From: Roseovarius aestuarii
GTDB taxonomy: Bacteria; Pseudomonadota; Alphaproteobacteria; Rhodobacterales; Rhodobacteraceae
Reading direction: 5' to 3'
Assembly: GCA_027214255.1 (NCBI GenBank)
Contig: JAPWHL010000019.1
Location: forward strand, 1-64,000
DNA length: 64,000 nucleotides
In this document: positions 1-8,038 of the stretch, piece by piece
Position numbering within the stretch: position 1 is the first letter of the stretch
Layout: every line of letters starts with the position of its first letter
Translations under genes and position numbers: made by a program
Notes under the pieces: generated by a model
What the model was told of the DNA's origin: nothing
Database searches by the model: none
What the model saw: only the letters and a program-made list of their open reading frames with translations

Positions 1-560
1 GTATCCGTCGCGATGCCGTCGCCAAAACTCAGCTGGAACGTCAAGGTCTCGGGGCCGGACCCCGCCACCCGTGTCGGCGCGGTAAAGCCGGGCTTGTCTG
101 CGTTGACATCCGACAGGGTCACCACCGTACCCCCCGTCTGCGACCAGGTATAGCTCAGCGTCTGGCCCGTATCCGGATCGGTTGAGCCCGTTCCGTCCAG
201 CGTCACCGCCGCGCCGGAATTCACCGTCTGCGCTGGCCCGGCTTCCGCCGTCGGGGCCGTGTTGGCCGGGGCATTAACCGTGATCTCAACCGTGTCCGTA
301 TCCGTCGCGATGCCGTCGCCAAAACTCAGCTGGAACGTCAAGGTCTCGGGGCCGGACCCCGCCACCCGTGTCGGCGCGGTAAAGCCGGGCTTGTCTGCGT
401 TGACATCCGACAGGGTCACCACCGTACCCCCCGTCTGCGTCCAGGCATAGGTCAGCGTCTGGCCCGTGTCCGGATCGCTCGACCCCGATCCGTCCAGCGC
501 CACAGAAGCGCCCGAGGCCACGGTTTGATCCGCGCCCGCATCGGCCGTCGGGGCCGTGTT
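1..560 (-). repeat. 297-nt tandem repeat encoding 99-residue PKD-like units
   Basis: One full unit (560 to 264) and the beginning of a second (263 to 1) are visible inside the secreted-protein gene. Bases 1-142 and 298-439 are identical over 142 bases; the rest of the unit differs at scattered positions. The period of 297 keeps the reading frame. The array continues past the left edge, so the total copy number cannot be seen. Confidence 0.9.
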
Positions 561-1196
561 TATAAATTCGAGCCTTATACTAGATCCAGCACCAAAGGTC
601 GTGACACCAGATCCAAATCCCGAATGAAAAAAATCGATCCTCCAGGTTCCTGCCGCAGGTGAACGACCAATGTTCTTCCTGCCACTGTAACTTACGGGGT
701 CGGCACTTGCTGGAAACCCAAAATTCAGGCTCCCATAATAATAACCGACTTGTCCCCCCGGGGAGGTGATTTGTATTCGTATGATATCTCCCCTGGCGGC
801 GCCCGTAAATTCAGCGGAGAAATCAAAATAGATGTTGGTGACCGTCGCTTCAGGCGGGCTTGCCGGGACTATGAAATTTCGCGACGTCCCGCCCGAAGAC
901 ACATCCACGCTTATACCTGAAATATCAAAAGTTTGAACTGTCGTTTGGGCCTGCACAGTTGCCACCATCGCCATCAAAGCGACAAGCCCCGCCATGAGCC
1001 GTGACATGAATGTGCCGAAAACAGACTGCTTTTTCGGCGACGTCGGAACGGCCGTGGCAACCGCGTCAGTTTGATATGCAGGGGGCGCAGCCGCATCCAG
1101 CAGGCAGACATCCAAGAGCCGAGGATCGCATTTCGCTGCCATCACCGTTGTAAAATCCAGAATCCAGTGACGGACCCGTTTAATCAAAAATGCCAT
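1..1196 (-). CDS. secreted PKD/Ig-like repeat protein, N-terminal part (runs off left edge)
   Basis: About 398 codons of a larger gene are visible; the frame is open to the window edge. An in-frame TAA lies directly upstream of the ATG at 1196, so that is the furthest possible start. An ATG at 1007 (residue 64) begins a clear signal peptide (MSRLMAGLVALMAMVATVQA), so the protein is either made with a 63-residue N-terminal extension or starts at 1007. Neither start has a good ribosome binding site, and a small hairpin (1014-1038) lies just upstream of the 1007 start. Residues about 85-212 form a beta-rich region ending in a GTWRIDFF motif that recalls P-type domains; this is a weak resemblance. 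From residue 213 there are 99-residue Ig/PKD-like repeats with the signature NTAPTADAGADQTV and DGSGSSDPD. The likely role is a surface or secreted adhesive protein, by inference only. Confidence 0.75.
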   Translation of the reverse strand, partial: MAFLIKRVRHWILDFTTVMAAKCDPRLLDVCLLDAAAPPAYQTDAVATAVPTSPKKQSVFGTFMSRLMAGLVALMAMVATVQAQTTVQTFDISGISVDVSSGGTSRNFIVPASPPEATVTNIYFDFSAEFTGAARGDIIRIQITSPGGQVGYYYGSLNFGFPASADPVSYSGRKNIGRSPAAGTWRIDFFHSGFGSGVTTFGAGSSIRLEFINTAPTADAGADQTVASGASVALDGSGSSDPDTGQTLTYAWTQTGGTVVTLSDVNADKPGFTAPTRVAGSGPETLTFQLSFGDGIATDTDTVEITVNAPANTAPTAEAGPAQTVNSGAAVTLDGTGSTDPDTGQTLSYTWSQTGGTVVTLSDVNADKPGFTAPTRVAGSGPETLTFQLSFGDGIATD

Positions 1197-1313
1197 GACT
1201 TATAAAACGTCCACCATTGCCCGCATGAAATCAGCGGAAGAATTTATGGTGAAAGGCTAAGTTATGGAGTATGCATTAACAATTACTACAAAATGATAAG
1301 AAACATTTATCTC

Positions 1314-2240
1314 ATGAATACCAAGGACCTCGATCTAAACCTGCTTATCCTGTTCGATGCGATCTATTCGACGGGCAGTATCAGTCGCGCGGCGGTTATG
1401 CTGGACATGAACCAGCCGACCGTTTCGAACGCTCTGACCCGGCTGCGCAAACAATTGGACGATCCATTGTTTGTGCGCGAGGGCAAGGGGGTACGCCCCA
1501 CCGAACGCGCAGATGTGATCATTGCGCCGGTGCGTCAGGCGCTGCTCAGCGTGCGCTCGATCCAAGAAACCGGAGGCCCGTTCGATCCCGCCTATAACGA
1601 ACGGTTGTTTCGGCTGCATGTCTTTGATGTGTTCGAGCCCTTGATCATGCCGGGTCTTGCCGCGCATGCGGTAGACAACCCAAAACTTGCCTTCAAATTG
1701 CTGTATCCGCAGGCCATCACCGGCGAAACTGCGGTGATCGACGGGCTTGCCGATTTGGCCATTGGAATGATCCCAGACCGCGAGCCTAATCTGGAGTGGG
1801 AAGAACTGTGCCCCATGGATTTGGTGGTTGTCGCACGCAAGGGCCATCCAACGCTAAAGGACACCATCACCGGCCCGGAGATCGCGAGCCACGGGCATGT
1901 CATTCTGGACCTGAACATGCCAGCCGCCGCCCAAGGTGCACGAAGCAATACCAAGAAACTGGTTCTGACGAAAAAGAACCCACTCCGGCAGGCCATTCAG
2001 GTACCGCGCCCTTCCTCCATCGTCACGATCGTAGCAAGCTCGGATTTGATAGGATTTTTACCGCGTTTTTATGTTGAATCGCTGCCCGATCAAGGCGGCC
2101 TGCAAATCCTGACGCCGCCGCATGAATTAAGCAATCTGCGGTTCTATATGATCTGGAATCAACGGCGCGATAACGATCCCAGTATCATCTGGTTACGCCA
2201 ACACGTTAAAGACGCCGTGCATCGGGCCATAGCCCGTTAG
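1314..2240 (+). CDS. LysR family transcriptional regulator
   Basis: DNA-binding regulator of the LysR family, about 308 residues, the usual length. Residues 1-60 carry the winged helix-turn-helix (LDLNLLILFDAIYSTGSISR, then a PTVSNALTRLRK recognition helix); the rest is the periplasmic-binding-protein-like effector domain. I chose the ATG at 1314 because family members begin a few residues before the DLNLL motif; an upstream ATG at 1293 would add seven residues and also lacks a good ribosome binding site. The gene converges on the MFS transporter and overlaps its stop by 4 bases, so the usual divergent LysR-target layout is absent. The target and effector are unknown. Confidence 0.88.
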   Translation: MNTKDLDLNLLILFDAIYSTGSISRAAVMLDMNQPTVSNALTRLRKQLDDPLFVREGKGVRPTERADVIIAPVRQALLSVRSIQETGGPFDPAYNERLFRLHVFDVFEPLIMPGLAAHAVDNPKLAFKLLYPQAITGETAVIDGLADLAIGMIPDREPNLEWEELCPMDLVVVARKGHPTLKDTITGPEIASHGHVILDLNMPAAAQGARSNTKKLVLTKKNPLRQAIQVPRPSSIVTIVASSDLIGFLPRFYVESLPDQGGLQILTPPHELSNLRFYMIWNQRRDNDPSIIWLRQHVKDAVHRAIAR

Positions 2241-3508
2241 GACCGATGTTCCGACCGCGCGTACGCCCCGGCCCGCCAGAACAACCAAGCGGCCCCAATA
2301 CCGAAGAATTGCAAGCTGGCCAGCCCCAGACCAAGCGGTGATCCGACACTTCCCGCAGAGAAATCGCTGATCACGCCAACGATAACCGGGCCTAGGCTGA
2401 GGCCAATCACATTGGTGCCGAACATCATGATCGCCGTAGCCATTGGCCGCTGAGAGGCGGGCAAGTACCCGTAAACATGCGACATAGCTGGTGCGATGTA
2501 GATGCCGTTGAACGCAACCGGAATGACCAGCACGATCAATGCCACTGGCGACGCCCCCAAGGCATAAAACCACAGCGCGCCCAGTTTTGCGACAATAAGG
2601 GTCATGGCAACAAACCGCATACTACCGCCAAGTGTGCGCGCCTCGGTGCGGTCAGCAAACAGCCCGCCCAACCAAGTGCCGATCGCCCCCACAACCCCGA
2701 CCAAAACAGCCAAGTACAACCCGACCATGGGCAACGCCAAGCCGTGCTCGCGGACAAGATATGTTGGCACCCATGCGACCCCGCCAAAGTTAACAAGGCT
2801 TGCAAGGATCAGTCCGAAAAAGGCACACCGCGCACTGGCCTGTGCCCTGATCCGGCCCAACGTTGCCAAAGCCGTCGACTTGGTCACTGTCGGCGTTTCA
2901 GTCCCGTTGGGCGCAGGTTCTTGCTGTGCTGGTTCATGCAGCCATATCCGCAAACATACAGCGACCAGAAGGCCGGGTGCCCCGGCCACCACAAACGCCG
3001 TACGCCAACCCCAATTCGCGGCCACCACCCCGCCAACCACGAACGCCAGAAGCAAACCAAAGTTTCCACCAGCCTGAAAGATAGCAAGCGCCGACGCGCG
3101 ACGGTTCGGCGGAAAAGCATCGGCGATCATCGCATGAGAGCCGGGCATCACCGTGGCCTCTCCAAGCCCAACGACAATACGCCCGAACAGCAAAGAAGCG
3201 AAACCCACCGCTGCCCCCAGCCCCATTGTGGCAAGGCTCCAGCAGGCAACGGCCCCGGTTAACAGCGCCTTGCGCCGCCCCGGCACACAAAACCGCGCTG
3301 CAACAAAGCCAAACACCCCGTAAGCGACAGCGAAAGACAGGCCCGACAAGGCCCCAAGCTGAATATCGTTAAAGCTGAATTCCCTGCCGATCTGTTCCAA
3401 AACGATGGCCAGAATATGCCGGTCGAGATGGCTTAACGTCAAAGCCACCGTCAGCAATGCCAACATCACACGACGGCGCGGAGTAGCAGTAAGATCCGGC
3501 GCATTCAT
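2237..3508 (-). CDS. MFS transporter, spinster-like
   Basis: A 423-residue inner-membrane transporter with about 12 predicted hydrophobic segments. The first helix carries LSHLDRHILAIVLEQIGREF, and the loop after helix 2 reads RFCVPGRRK, a version of the MFS loop motif. The helix-4 region (GRIVVGLGEATVMPGSHAMI) matches the spinster/hexuronate-type branch of the family. It starts at ATG 3508 and ends by overlapping the convergent LysR gene. The substrate cannot be told from the sequence; organic anions are common in this branch. It is transcribed alone, with a long non-coding stretch upstream. Confidence 0.85.
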   Translation of the reverse strand: MNAPDLTATPRRRVMLALLTVALTLSHLDRHILAIVLEQIGREFSFNDIQLGALSGLSFAVAYGVFGFVAARFCVPGRRKALLTGAVACWSLATMGLGAAVGFASLLFGRIVVGLGEATVMPGSHAMIADAFPPNRRASALAIFQAGGNFGLLLAFVVGGVVAANWGWRTAFVVAGAPGLLVAVCLRIWLHEPAQQEPAPNGTETPTVTKSTALATLGRIRAQASARCAFFGLILASLVNFGGVAWVPTYLVREHGLALPMVGLYLAVLVGVVGAIGTWLGGLFADRTEARTLGGSMRFVAMTLIVAKLGALWFYALGASPVALIVLVIPVAFNGIYIAPAMSHVYGYLPASQRPMATAIMMFGTNVIGLSLGPVIVGVISDFSAGSVGSPLGLGLASLQFFGIGAAWLFWRAGAYARSEHRS

Positions 3509-4275
3509 CCTGTAAAATCCCGCCGCATAAACAAACCTAACACGAATTAAAAACTTGCATAGCTATTCAACTGGAAACGTCGGGCACACAATTCGCCTTT
3601 GTTCCAGAACACTAGGGCGGTCTATGCGCAGAATTTGGGTAGCCGGACAGATTACGCCAGTCATAATGCAAGAAAAGTTAAATACACGTTTGAAAAAAAT
3701 TCCAGGAACAGTCCCTGACCTACTCACATCGAAGCCTAGCTTTTCCCAAGAGAAACGACAAGCTTTTGACACAGTTAAAATCAGATGAAGTTCGAACGCC
3801 ACCCGGGTCGTTCACCGGAACTCATACACACCGCTAAAGACTTTCCCGTTTGATGGCACCAGTTCCGGCCAGCTGACCTATCCATCATCAGGTCAATATC
3901 GGCGAGCCAAAAGCAGTCCGAACCAAGAGAAGGTACCGTTACACTCGCCCCGCAGTTCCTTCGCACCAAGCGCAGTCCGGTCTTCCTTGAATATCCCTTT
4001 TGAATACTCCTCGTTGCAATCCCTCGTTTTCACTGCCCACATTCTTGATGGGAACTGGGCTCACCTCAAGCCTCCGAAACAGCACAGGCGATGGGTCAAA
4101 ACCAGTACTGTCAACCGGCGGCCCTGTTCCCCAGCCCTAAGGGCGTGGGAACCAAACGCCCTACCCCGCGTTTGTCCTTCAGAAAAACCTAGCCGCGTGA
4201 TGTCACTGCCCCGCCAAACGGACGGGCCAAAAAATGACAGGCAGCGCGCGGCACTCAAATCTTATGGAGGGTACG
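3509..4275. other. intergenic region with no supported gene
   Basis: About 770 bases between two divergently transcribed units. Short open frames (for example 3555-3788 on plus and 3563-3802 on minus) lack a convincing ribosome binding site, composition or family resemblance. The part near 3541-3790 is clearly richer in A+T than the neighbouring genes. The only site I can support is the EcfG-type promoter at 4148-4172. Confidence 0.6.
4148..4172 (+). promoter_or_regulatory. EcfG-type general stress promoter
   Basis: GGAAC at 4148-4152 and CGTT at 4169-4172, separated by 16 bases, match the alphaproteobacterial EcfG consensus. It lies about 100 bases upstream of the 4276-6057 gene cluster and points into it. 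Confidence 0.8.
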
Positions 4276-4758
4276 ATGACCAATTCCACACCTAATGTTT
4301 CAAAAGCCAAAAAAGAAGCCGAGAACACAGCGCACGCCCTCAAGGATCGTGCGACAGCAGCCTATGACAGCACAAAAACCAAGGTCCAGGCCGAGGTGTC
4401 TGACCTGCGCGATCGCGCTGGAAACCGGGTGCATGACGCCAAAGATTCAGTTGCCGACAGGTTTGATTCCACGGCAGAGCGGCTGGACGATGCGGCCCAA
4501 AACATGACCGAAGGATCACCGCAGGCCGAAGCGGCCCATCGGGTCGCATATGGCGTGTCCAACGCGGCACAAACCCTGCGCGATGCAGAGCTATCAACAC
4601 TGGGTGATGACCTGACCCATGTAGCGCGTCGTCATCCCGTGGCCTTCGCCGGGGCTGCGGCCCTTGCAGGTTTTGCCGTGGGGCGCTTTCTGAAATCTTC
4701 AGGCACACGCAACGCGAACAGCAAGGCACGTCACGGCACGGGCCGGGGTTCGGTATGA
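4276..4758 (+). CDS. helical stress protein with C-terminal membrane segment (DUF883-like)
   Basis: A 160-residue protein. Residues 1-100 are charged and strongly helical with repeated Ala/Asp/Lys patterns, resembling LEA-like or apolipoprotein-like proteins. A Gly/Ala-rich hydrophobic segment near residues 125-145 (HPVAFAGAAALAGFAVGRF) looks like the terminal membrane anchor of ElaB/YqjD (DUF883) proteins, which dock ribosomes or other partners at the membrane. The ATG at 4276 follows GGAGGG. It is the first gene after an EcfG promoter and overlaps the next gene by 4 bases, so the three genes 4276-6057 form an operon. The family call is by pattern, not certain. Confidence 0.7.
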   Translation: MTNSTPNVSKAKKEAENTAHALKDRATAAYDSTKTKVQAEVSDLRDRAGNRVHDAKDSVADRFDSTAERLDDAAQNMTEGSPQAEAAHRVAYGVSNAAQTLRDAELSTLGDDLTHVARRHPVAFAGAAALAGFAVGRFLKSSGTRNANSKARHGTGRGSV

Positions 4759-5156
4759 TCGAACCGGATCAACCCTCGCGGAATGCCACGCTGATATCTT
4801 CGGTTCTGGACCATCTGCATCGGCTGATCCGCAAGGAAATGGCCCTGATCCGGTCCGAAGTTTCGCAAAAGCTGAACCGGGCGGCGGTTGCTGTGGGCAT
4901 GATAACGCTTGCGGTGATTGCCGTTCTGACCGGCCTGAATGTTCTGGCCGGTGCCTGTGTCGCCCTTCTGATCGACCTTGGCCTCAGTGCCGGATGGGCA
5001 GCCCTTAGCGTCGCAGGAACGTTCACCCTGATCGGCGCCATCCTGTGCTTAAGAGGCATACACATTCTGAAAACCACGTCATTGGCCCCAACTGAAACAG
5101 TTGCTGCGCTCAAGCGTGACGCCCAAGTCCTGAAGGAGAGTTTTCATGACCCATGA
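4755..5156 (+). CDS. phage holin family / DUF1469-like membrane protein
   Basis: A 133-residue protein with a charged helical N-terminus (residues 1-45) and two membrane segments at about 46-72 and 78-100, then a short cytoplasmic tail. This is the layout of the Actinobacteria-type holin-X/DUF1469 family, which despite the name is chromosomal and is often found next to DUF883 and DUF3618 genes, as here. It overlaps the genes on either side (4755-4758 and 5146-5156), which argues for translational coupling. Its role in the stress response is inferred only from the shared EcfG promoter. Confidence 0.75.
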   Translation: MIEPDQPSRNATLISSVLDHLHRLIRKEMALIRSEVSQKLNRAAVAVGMITLAVIAVLTGLNVLAGACVALLIDLGLSAGWAALSVAGTFTLIGAILCLRGIHILKTTSLAPTETVAALKRDAQVLKESFHDP

Positions 5157-6057
5157 CCAGTCTCAATCCAGTATCGAAGATGAAATAGCCGCCGAGCGTT
5201 CGGCCTTGGCCGACAGCCTCAGCCAGCTGTCGGCGCAATTGTCACCAGAAAATCTGGTGTCTGCCGTCGGTGACACTTTGAAAGATCAAAGCGATGCCTT
5301 GGCCCAAGCCGTCGTCAAAGGTGCGCGGGAAAACCCCGTCGCGCTGGGATTGATGGGGGCCGGTTTGGCATGGCTATTGATAGGCGGAAAATCGGCTGGT
5401 CATACTGACAGCAACGCAGCTTTTGATCGCAGCCCATCGCCCACATCGGGCGGGTTCAACCACCACAGCGATCCGTCCGAGTTCACAGATCGGGTGCGCG
5501 CCGCCGATCAGGTGAGCAACTCCAAGGATGCGGACCCAAGCCGCCTGAACAAGGCCGCACAGTTTGTCAGCCAAACTGCGGCTGACATGCGGGACTCGTT
5601 GTATGATGGCACTTCCGAACTGGGTGACATTGCCCGCGCGCGAGTGATCCAGGCCCGCCAAAAGGCAATCAACGCACAGGCCCGAATTGAGGCGGCGGGG
5701 GGTGACGCTGCCCGCATTGGCCGCCGCACCTTTGAGGACAATCCACTGATGATCGGTGCCGGCATTGTCGCAGCCGGGGCTGCACTCGCTTATGCCTTGC
5801 CTCGGACCGACGCAGAGAACAAGGCGTTCGGCCGCCACCGCGACGCGCTGGTCGACGAGGCCGAACGCGTTTTGCAAGAAGAACTGGAACGCATCAAAGC
5901 CTCGGGGCGGGCAGCAATGGACGAGGTGCGGACAATGGCCAGCGAGGCGGTAGACCAGGTGCCCACCGGTACCGATGCGGCAGACTTGGCTGAAAGCACG
6001 CTGCGCAAAGCCGGGCAGCGCGTCAAGGACCGCGCAGAAAACGCCCACTCTTCCTAG
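5146..6057 (+). CDS. DUF3618 domain-containing membrane-associated protein
   Basis: A 303-residue protein. The N-terminus (residues 8-45, IEDEIAAERSALADSLSQL) matches the DUF3618 pattern, followed by a hydrophobic segment at about 67-84. A second hydrophobic segment lies near residues 200-222, and the remainder is long charged helix, probably coiled coil. It is the third gene of the EcfG-driven cluster and overlaps the holin-like gene by 11 bases. The three proteins together look like a membrane-tethered helical set; their mechanism is not known. Confidence 0.75.
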   Translation: MTHDQSQSSIEDEIAAERSALADSLSQLSAQLSPENLVSAVGDTLKDQSDALAQAVVKGARENPVALGLMGAGLAWLLIGGKSAGHTDSNAAFDRSPSPTSGGFNHHSDPSEFTDRVRAADQVSNSKDADPSRLNKAAQFVSQTAADMRDSLYDGTSELGDIARARVIQARQKAINAQARIEAAGGDAARIGRRTFEDNPLMIGAGIVAAGAALAYALPRTDAENKAFGRHRDALVDEAERVLQEELERIKASGRAAMDEVRTMASEAVDQVPTGTDAADLAESTLRKAGQRVKDRAENAHSS

Positions 6058-6131
6058 GGCAGTTCAGGAAGCCCTGAAACAGCAAAAACGCTTGGCCCGC
6101 ACCCGCCGTGTTCACCCGTCAGGAGGCAAAC

Positions 6132-6560
6132 ATGAAGACCATCCCATGCGCCGCCTTCCTGACCGTGTTCACGGCGATCGCGGGCTCGCACTCGACGCGG
6201 GCCGAGGAGCCCGCACCACCACGCACGGTTATCGCCATTTTCGCGCCCCCATCTGTCACGCGAGACGGGTATGAAACCGTGCCGGGCGACGAAATTGAAG
6301 CCAACAGCCTGATTCATCAACGGGTGTATGACGCTGATGAAAACTGGATCGGCGTCGCCAGGCAATTGGTTCAAAACGCTTCAGGGACGGCAATCGGTAT
6401 CATCGTTGATTTCGGTGGGTTTCTGGGTATGGGCGAAAGCTCGGTCGCGATCAGGTTGGACAGCCTGACAGTTCTGCGCAATGTCCAAGAAAACAAAACT
6501 CGGATCTACCTCAGCGTCAGCGACAAGGTTCTCGATACGCTGCCGACATATCGCAGATAA
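6132..6560 (+). CDS. exported PRC-barrel domain protein
   Basis: A 142-residue protein with a signal peptide (residues 1-24, ending near STRAEEP). The body carries a PRC-barrel-like fold: the strand pattern around NSLIHQRVYDADENWIGVAR and then GIIVDFGGFLGMGESSVAI is typical of exported PRC-barrel proteins of Rhodobacteraceae. The ATG at 6132 is preceded by a strong AGGAGG; an in-frame start at 6108 is less likely. No EcfG site lies directly upstream, so it may be read through from the preceding cluster. It ends 37 bases before a strong terminator. Confidence 0.78.
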   Translation: MKTIPCAAFLTVFTAIAGSHSTRAEEPAPPRTVIAIFAPPSVTRDGYETVPGDEIEANSLIHQRVYDADENWIGVARQLVQNASGTAIGIIVDFGGFLGMGESSVAIRLDSLTVLRNVQENKTRIYLSVSDKVLDTLPTYRR

Positions 6561-6597
6561 AAACTTGAACAGCTCTACAATACACACGCATAGAACG

Positions 6598-6629
6598 AAA
6601 ACGCCCCGGACATCCATCCGGGGCGTTTT
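6598..6629. terminator. bidirectional intrinsic terminator
   Basis: A perfect 13-bp stem, arms 6598-6610 and 6617-6629 with a 6-base loop, flanked by A and T runs. It sits between the convergent PRC-barrel and CsbD genes and can serve both. Confidence 0.9.
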
Positions 6630-6664
6630 GTATGCGTCATTCCGTTCGGGCCATTAACCGAGGA

Positions 6665-6862
6665 TCAATGCTTGGACAGCCAATCGTCAACCTCGTTACG
6701 GGCCTCTTCTTTGCCCTTGCCATACCGCTCTTGAATGAGGCCTTCCAGACGCTCACGGTTGCCTGCGGCCTTGTCCAATTCATCATCGGTCAACTCGCCC
6801 CAATGTGCTTGGGCTTTGCCCTTCATCTGCTTCCATTTACCTTCTACTTGGTCCCAGTTCAT
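6665..6862 (-). CDS. CsbD family stress protein
   Basis: A 65-residue hydrophilic protein with the full CsbD pattern: MNWDQVEGKWKQMKGKAQ at the start, then WGELTDDELDKAAGNRERL and a helical end. CsbD proteins are induced by general stress regulators in many bacteria, but their biochemical role is unknown. The ATG at 6862 is preceded by AAGGAG; longer starts would lie in the promoter. A GGAAC-N17-CGTT site (6922-6897, minus) lies just upstream, so it is a likely EcfG target. Confidence 0.9.
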   Translation of the reverse strand: MNWDQVEGKWKQMKGKAQAHWGELTDDELDKAAGNRERLEGLIQERYGKGKEEARNEVDDWLSKH

Positions 6863-6896
6863 TTCAGTCTCCTTTCGAGTGACGTTATGCAAATTA

Positions 6897-6922
6897 AACG
6901 CCGGGCCTGTGGCGACTGTTCC
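6897..6922 (-). promoter_or_regulatory. EcfG-type promoter of the csbD gene
   Basis: On the minus strand GGAAC (6922-6918) and CGTT (6900-6897) are 17 bases apart, 35 bases upstream of the CsbD start codon. It lies back to back with the plus-strand promoter at 6931. Confidence 0.82.
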
Positions 6923-6930
6923 CTGCGCGT

Positions 6931-6956
6931 GGAACATTTTTTGCTCCTTCGGCGTT
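6931..6956 (+). promoter_or_regulatory. EcfG-type promoter of the AI-2E transporter gene
   Basis: GGAAC (6931-6935), a 17-base spacer and CGTT (6953-6956). The start codon follows 20 bases later, so the leader is very short. Only 8 bases separate it from the opposing csbD promoter. Confidence 0.82.
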
Positions 6957-6976
6957 AACCTGCCAAAGGAGCTTGC

Positions 6977-8020
6977 ATGAAAACTATTCCGTCAATCCGG
7001 CCAGCCGTGTGGTTCTTGGCCATCGCAACGGCGTTGGTCATTTTGAAAGTGGCTGCACCCTTGTTCGGGCCGGTTGTTTTGGCACTGGTAATCGGCGTCG
7101 TCCTGTCCCCCTTCGCGGGGCGAATAGATCGCTTGGGCGCGCCCCCTGCCGTCGGGGCGTTTCTAACATTAGCCGCATCACTCAGCGTCATTTTACTGAT
7201 GCTGTTCCTGATTGAGCCGGTCCTATCCGAGGCCGTGCGGCGCGCCCCCATAATCTGGGCCGAACTGCGAGATATGATAGCGTCCATTCAATCCGCTTTG
7301 CGCGGGCTGGACAATGTCACCGACCAAGTATCGCAAGCCCTGAACGACAGCCCGGACGACCCGGCGACGACCGTTGAAAAGGCGGCGCGCAAATCTGAAG
7401 ATGCCCAGCAAGGCGTGCAGATGCCGGGCATTGCCGATGCGCTTCTTTACGCGCCCGCCTATGCCGCGCGGTTGATGATTTTCATCGGCACACTTTACTT
7501 CTTTTTGCTGTCACGTCGCGAAGTCTATGACTGGATCAGCGCATCGGATCTGGCCGTCAGCACCGCTAATATGCTTGATGCCGAACACGAAGTGTCAAAA
7601 TACTTCCTGACCATCACGATGATCAATGCCGGGTTCGGCACCCTGATCGCCGCCCTGCTGATGACGCTAGGGATGCCTTATGCCATTCTTTGGGGTTTTG
7701 TTGCATCTTTGGCCAATTACATTCTCTACCTTGGGCCTGCAGTTTTTGCCGTGGCGCTTTTGCTGGGCGGGATCGTATCGTTTGATGGTCCGATCAGCTT
7801 TGTACCTGCAGCGATGTACGTTTCCTTGAACATGATCGAAGGCCAGTTCGTCACACCCAGCCTAGTAGGCCGCCAAATGAGGGTCAGCCCGCTCTTGGTG
7901 TTCTTGTCACTGGTGTTCTGGCTGTGGATGTGGGGGCCGGTTGGCGGCATCATCGCCATTCCGCTGCTGGTTTGGGCGCTGGCAGTCATGAAACGCAGAC
8001 CCAAGGCGTTGAACGGCTAG
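6977..8020 (+). CDS. AI-2E family transporter (PerM-like)
   Basis: A 347-residue inner-membrane protein of the AI-2 exporter/PerM family with about 7-8 hydrophobic segments: a pair at the N-terminus, a third near residues 65-85, a large polar region at about 90-155, then a C-terminal bundle. The GTLIAALLMTLGMPYAILWG segment and the LVGRQMRVSPLLVFLSLVFW region are typical of the family. The substrate is uncertain; only some members move AI-2 and others export ions or are uncharacterised. The ATG is preceded by AAAGGAG and an EcfG promoter. It converges on the phospholipase D-like gene. Confidence 0.85.
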   Translation: MKTIPSIRPAVWFLAIATALVILKVAAPLFGPVVLALVIGVVLSPFAGRIDRLGAPPAVGAFLTLAASLSVILLMLFLIEPVLSEAVRRAPIIWAELRDMIASIQSALRGLDNVTDQVSQALNDSPDDPATTVEKAARKSEDAQQGVQMPGIADALLYAPAYAARLMIFIGTLYFFLLSRREVYDWISASDLAVSTANMLDAEHEVSKYFLTITMINAGFGTLIAALLMTLGMPYAILWGFVASLANYILYLGPAVFAVALLLGGIVSFDGPISFVPAAMYVSLNMIEGQFVTPSLVGRQMRVSPLLVFLSLVFWLWMWGPVGGIIAIPLLVWALAVMKRRPKALNG

Positions 8021-8038
8021 GGCACGCATCCTAGCGTT

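Noticed and set aside
2477-3262. Long plus-strand open frame opposite the MFS transporter gene
   Set aside because: It lies wholly antisense to a clear membrane-transporter gene; its translation is low-complexity Arg/Pro/His-rich with no family resemblance.
3555-3788. 77-residue plus-strand frame in the gap before the stress island
   Set aside because: Composition differs from the coding neighbours, an overlapping minus-strand frame is just as long, and there is no motif or good start site.
4755-5156. Holin-like gene taken as a sign of prophage
   Set aside because: No phage structural, lysis or integrase genes are near; the family is chromosomal and the gene sits in a stress operon.
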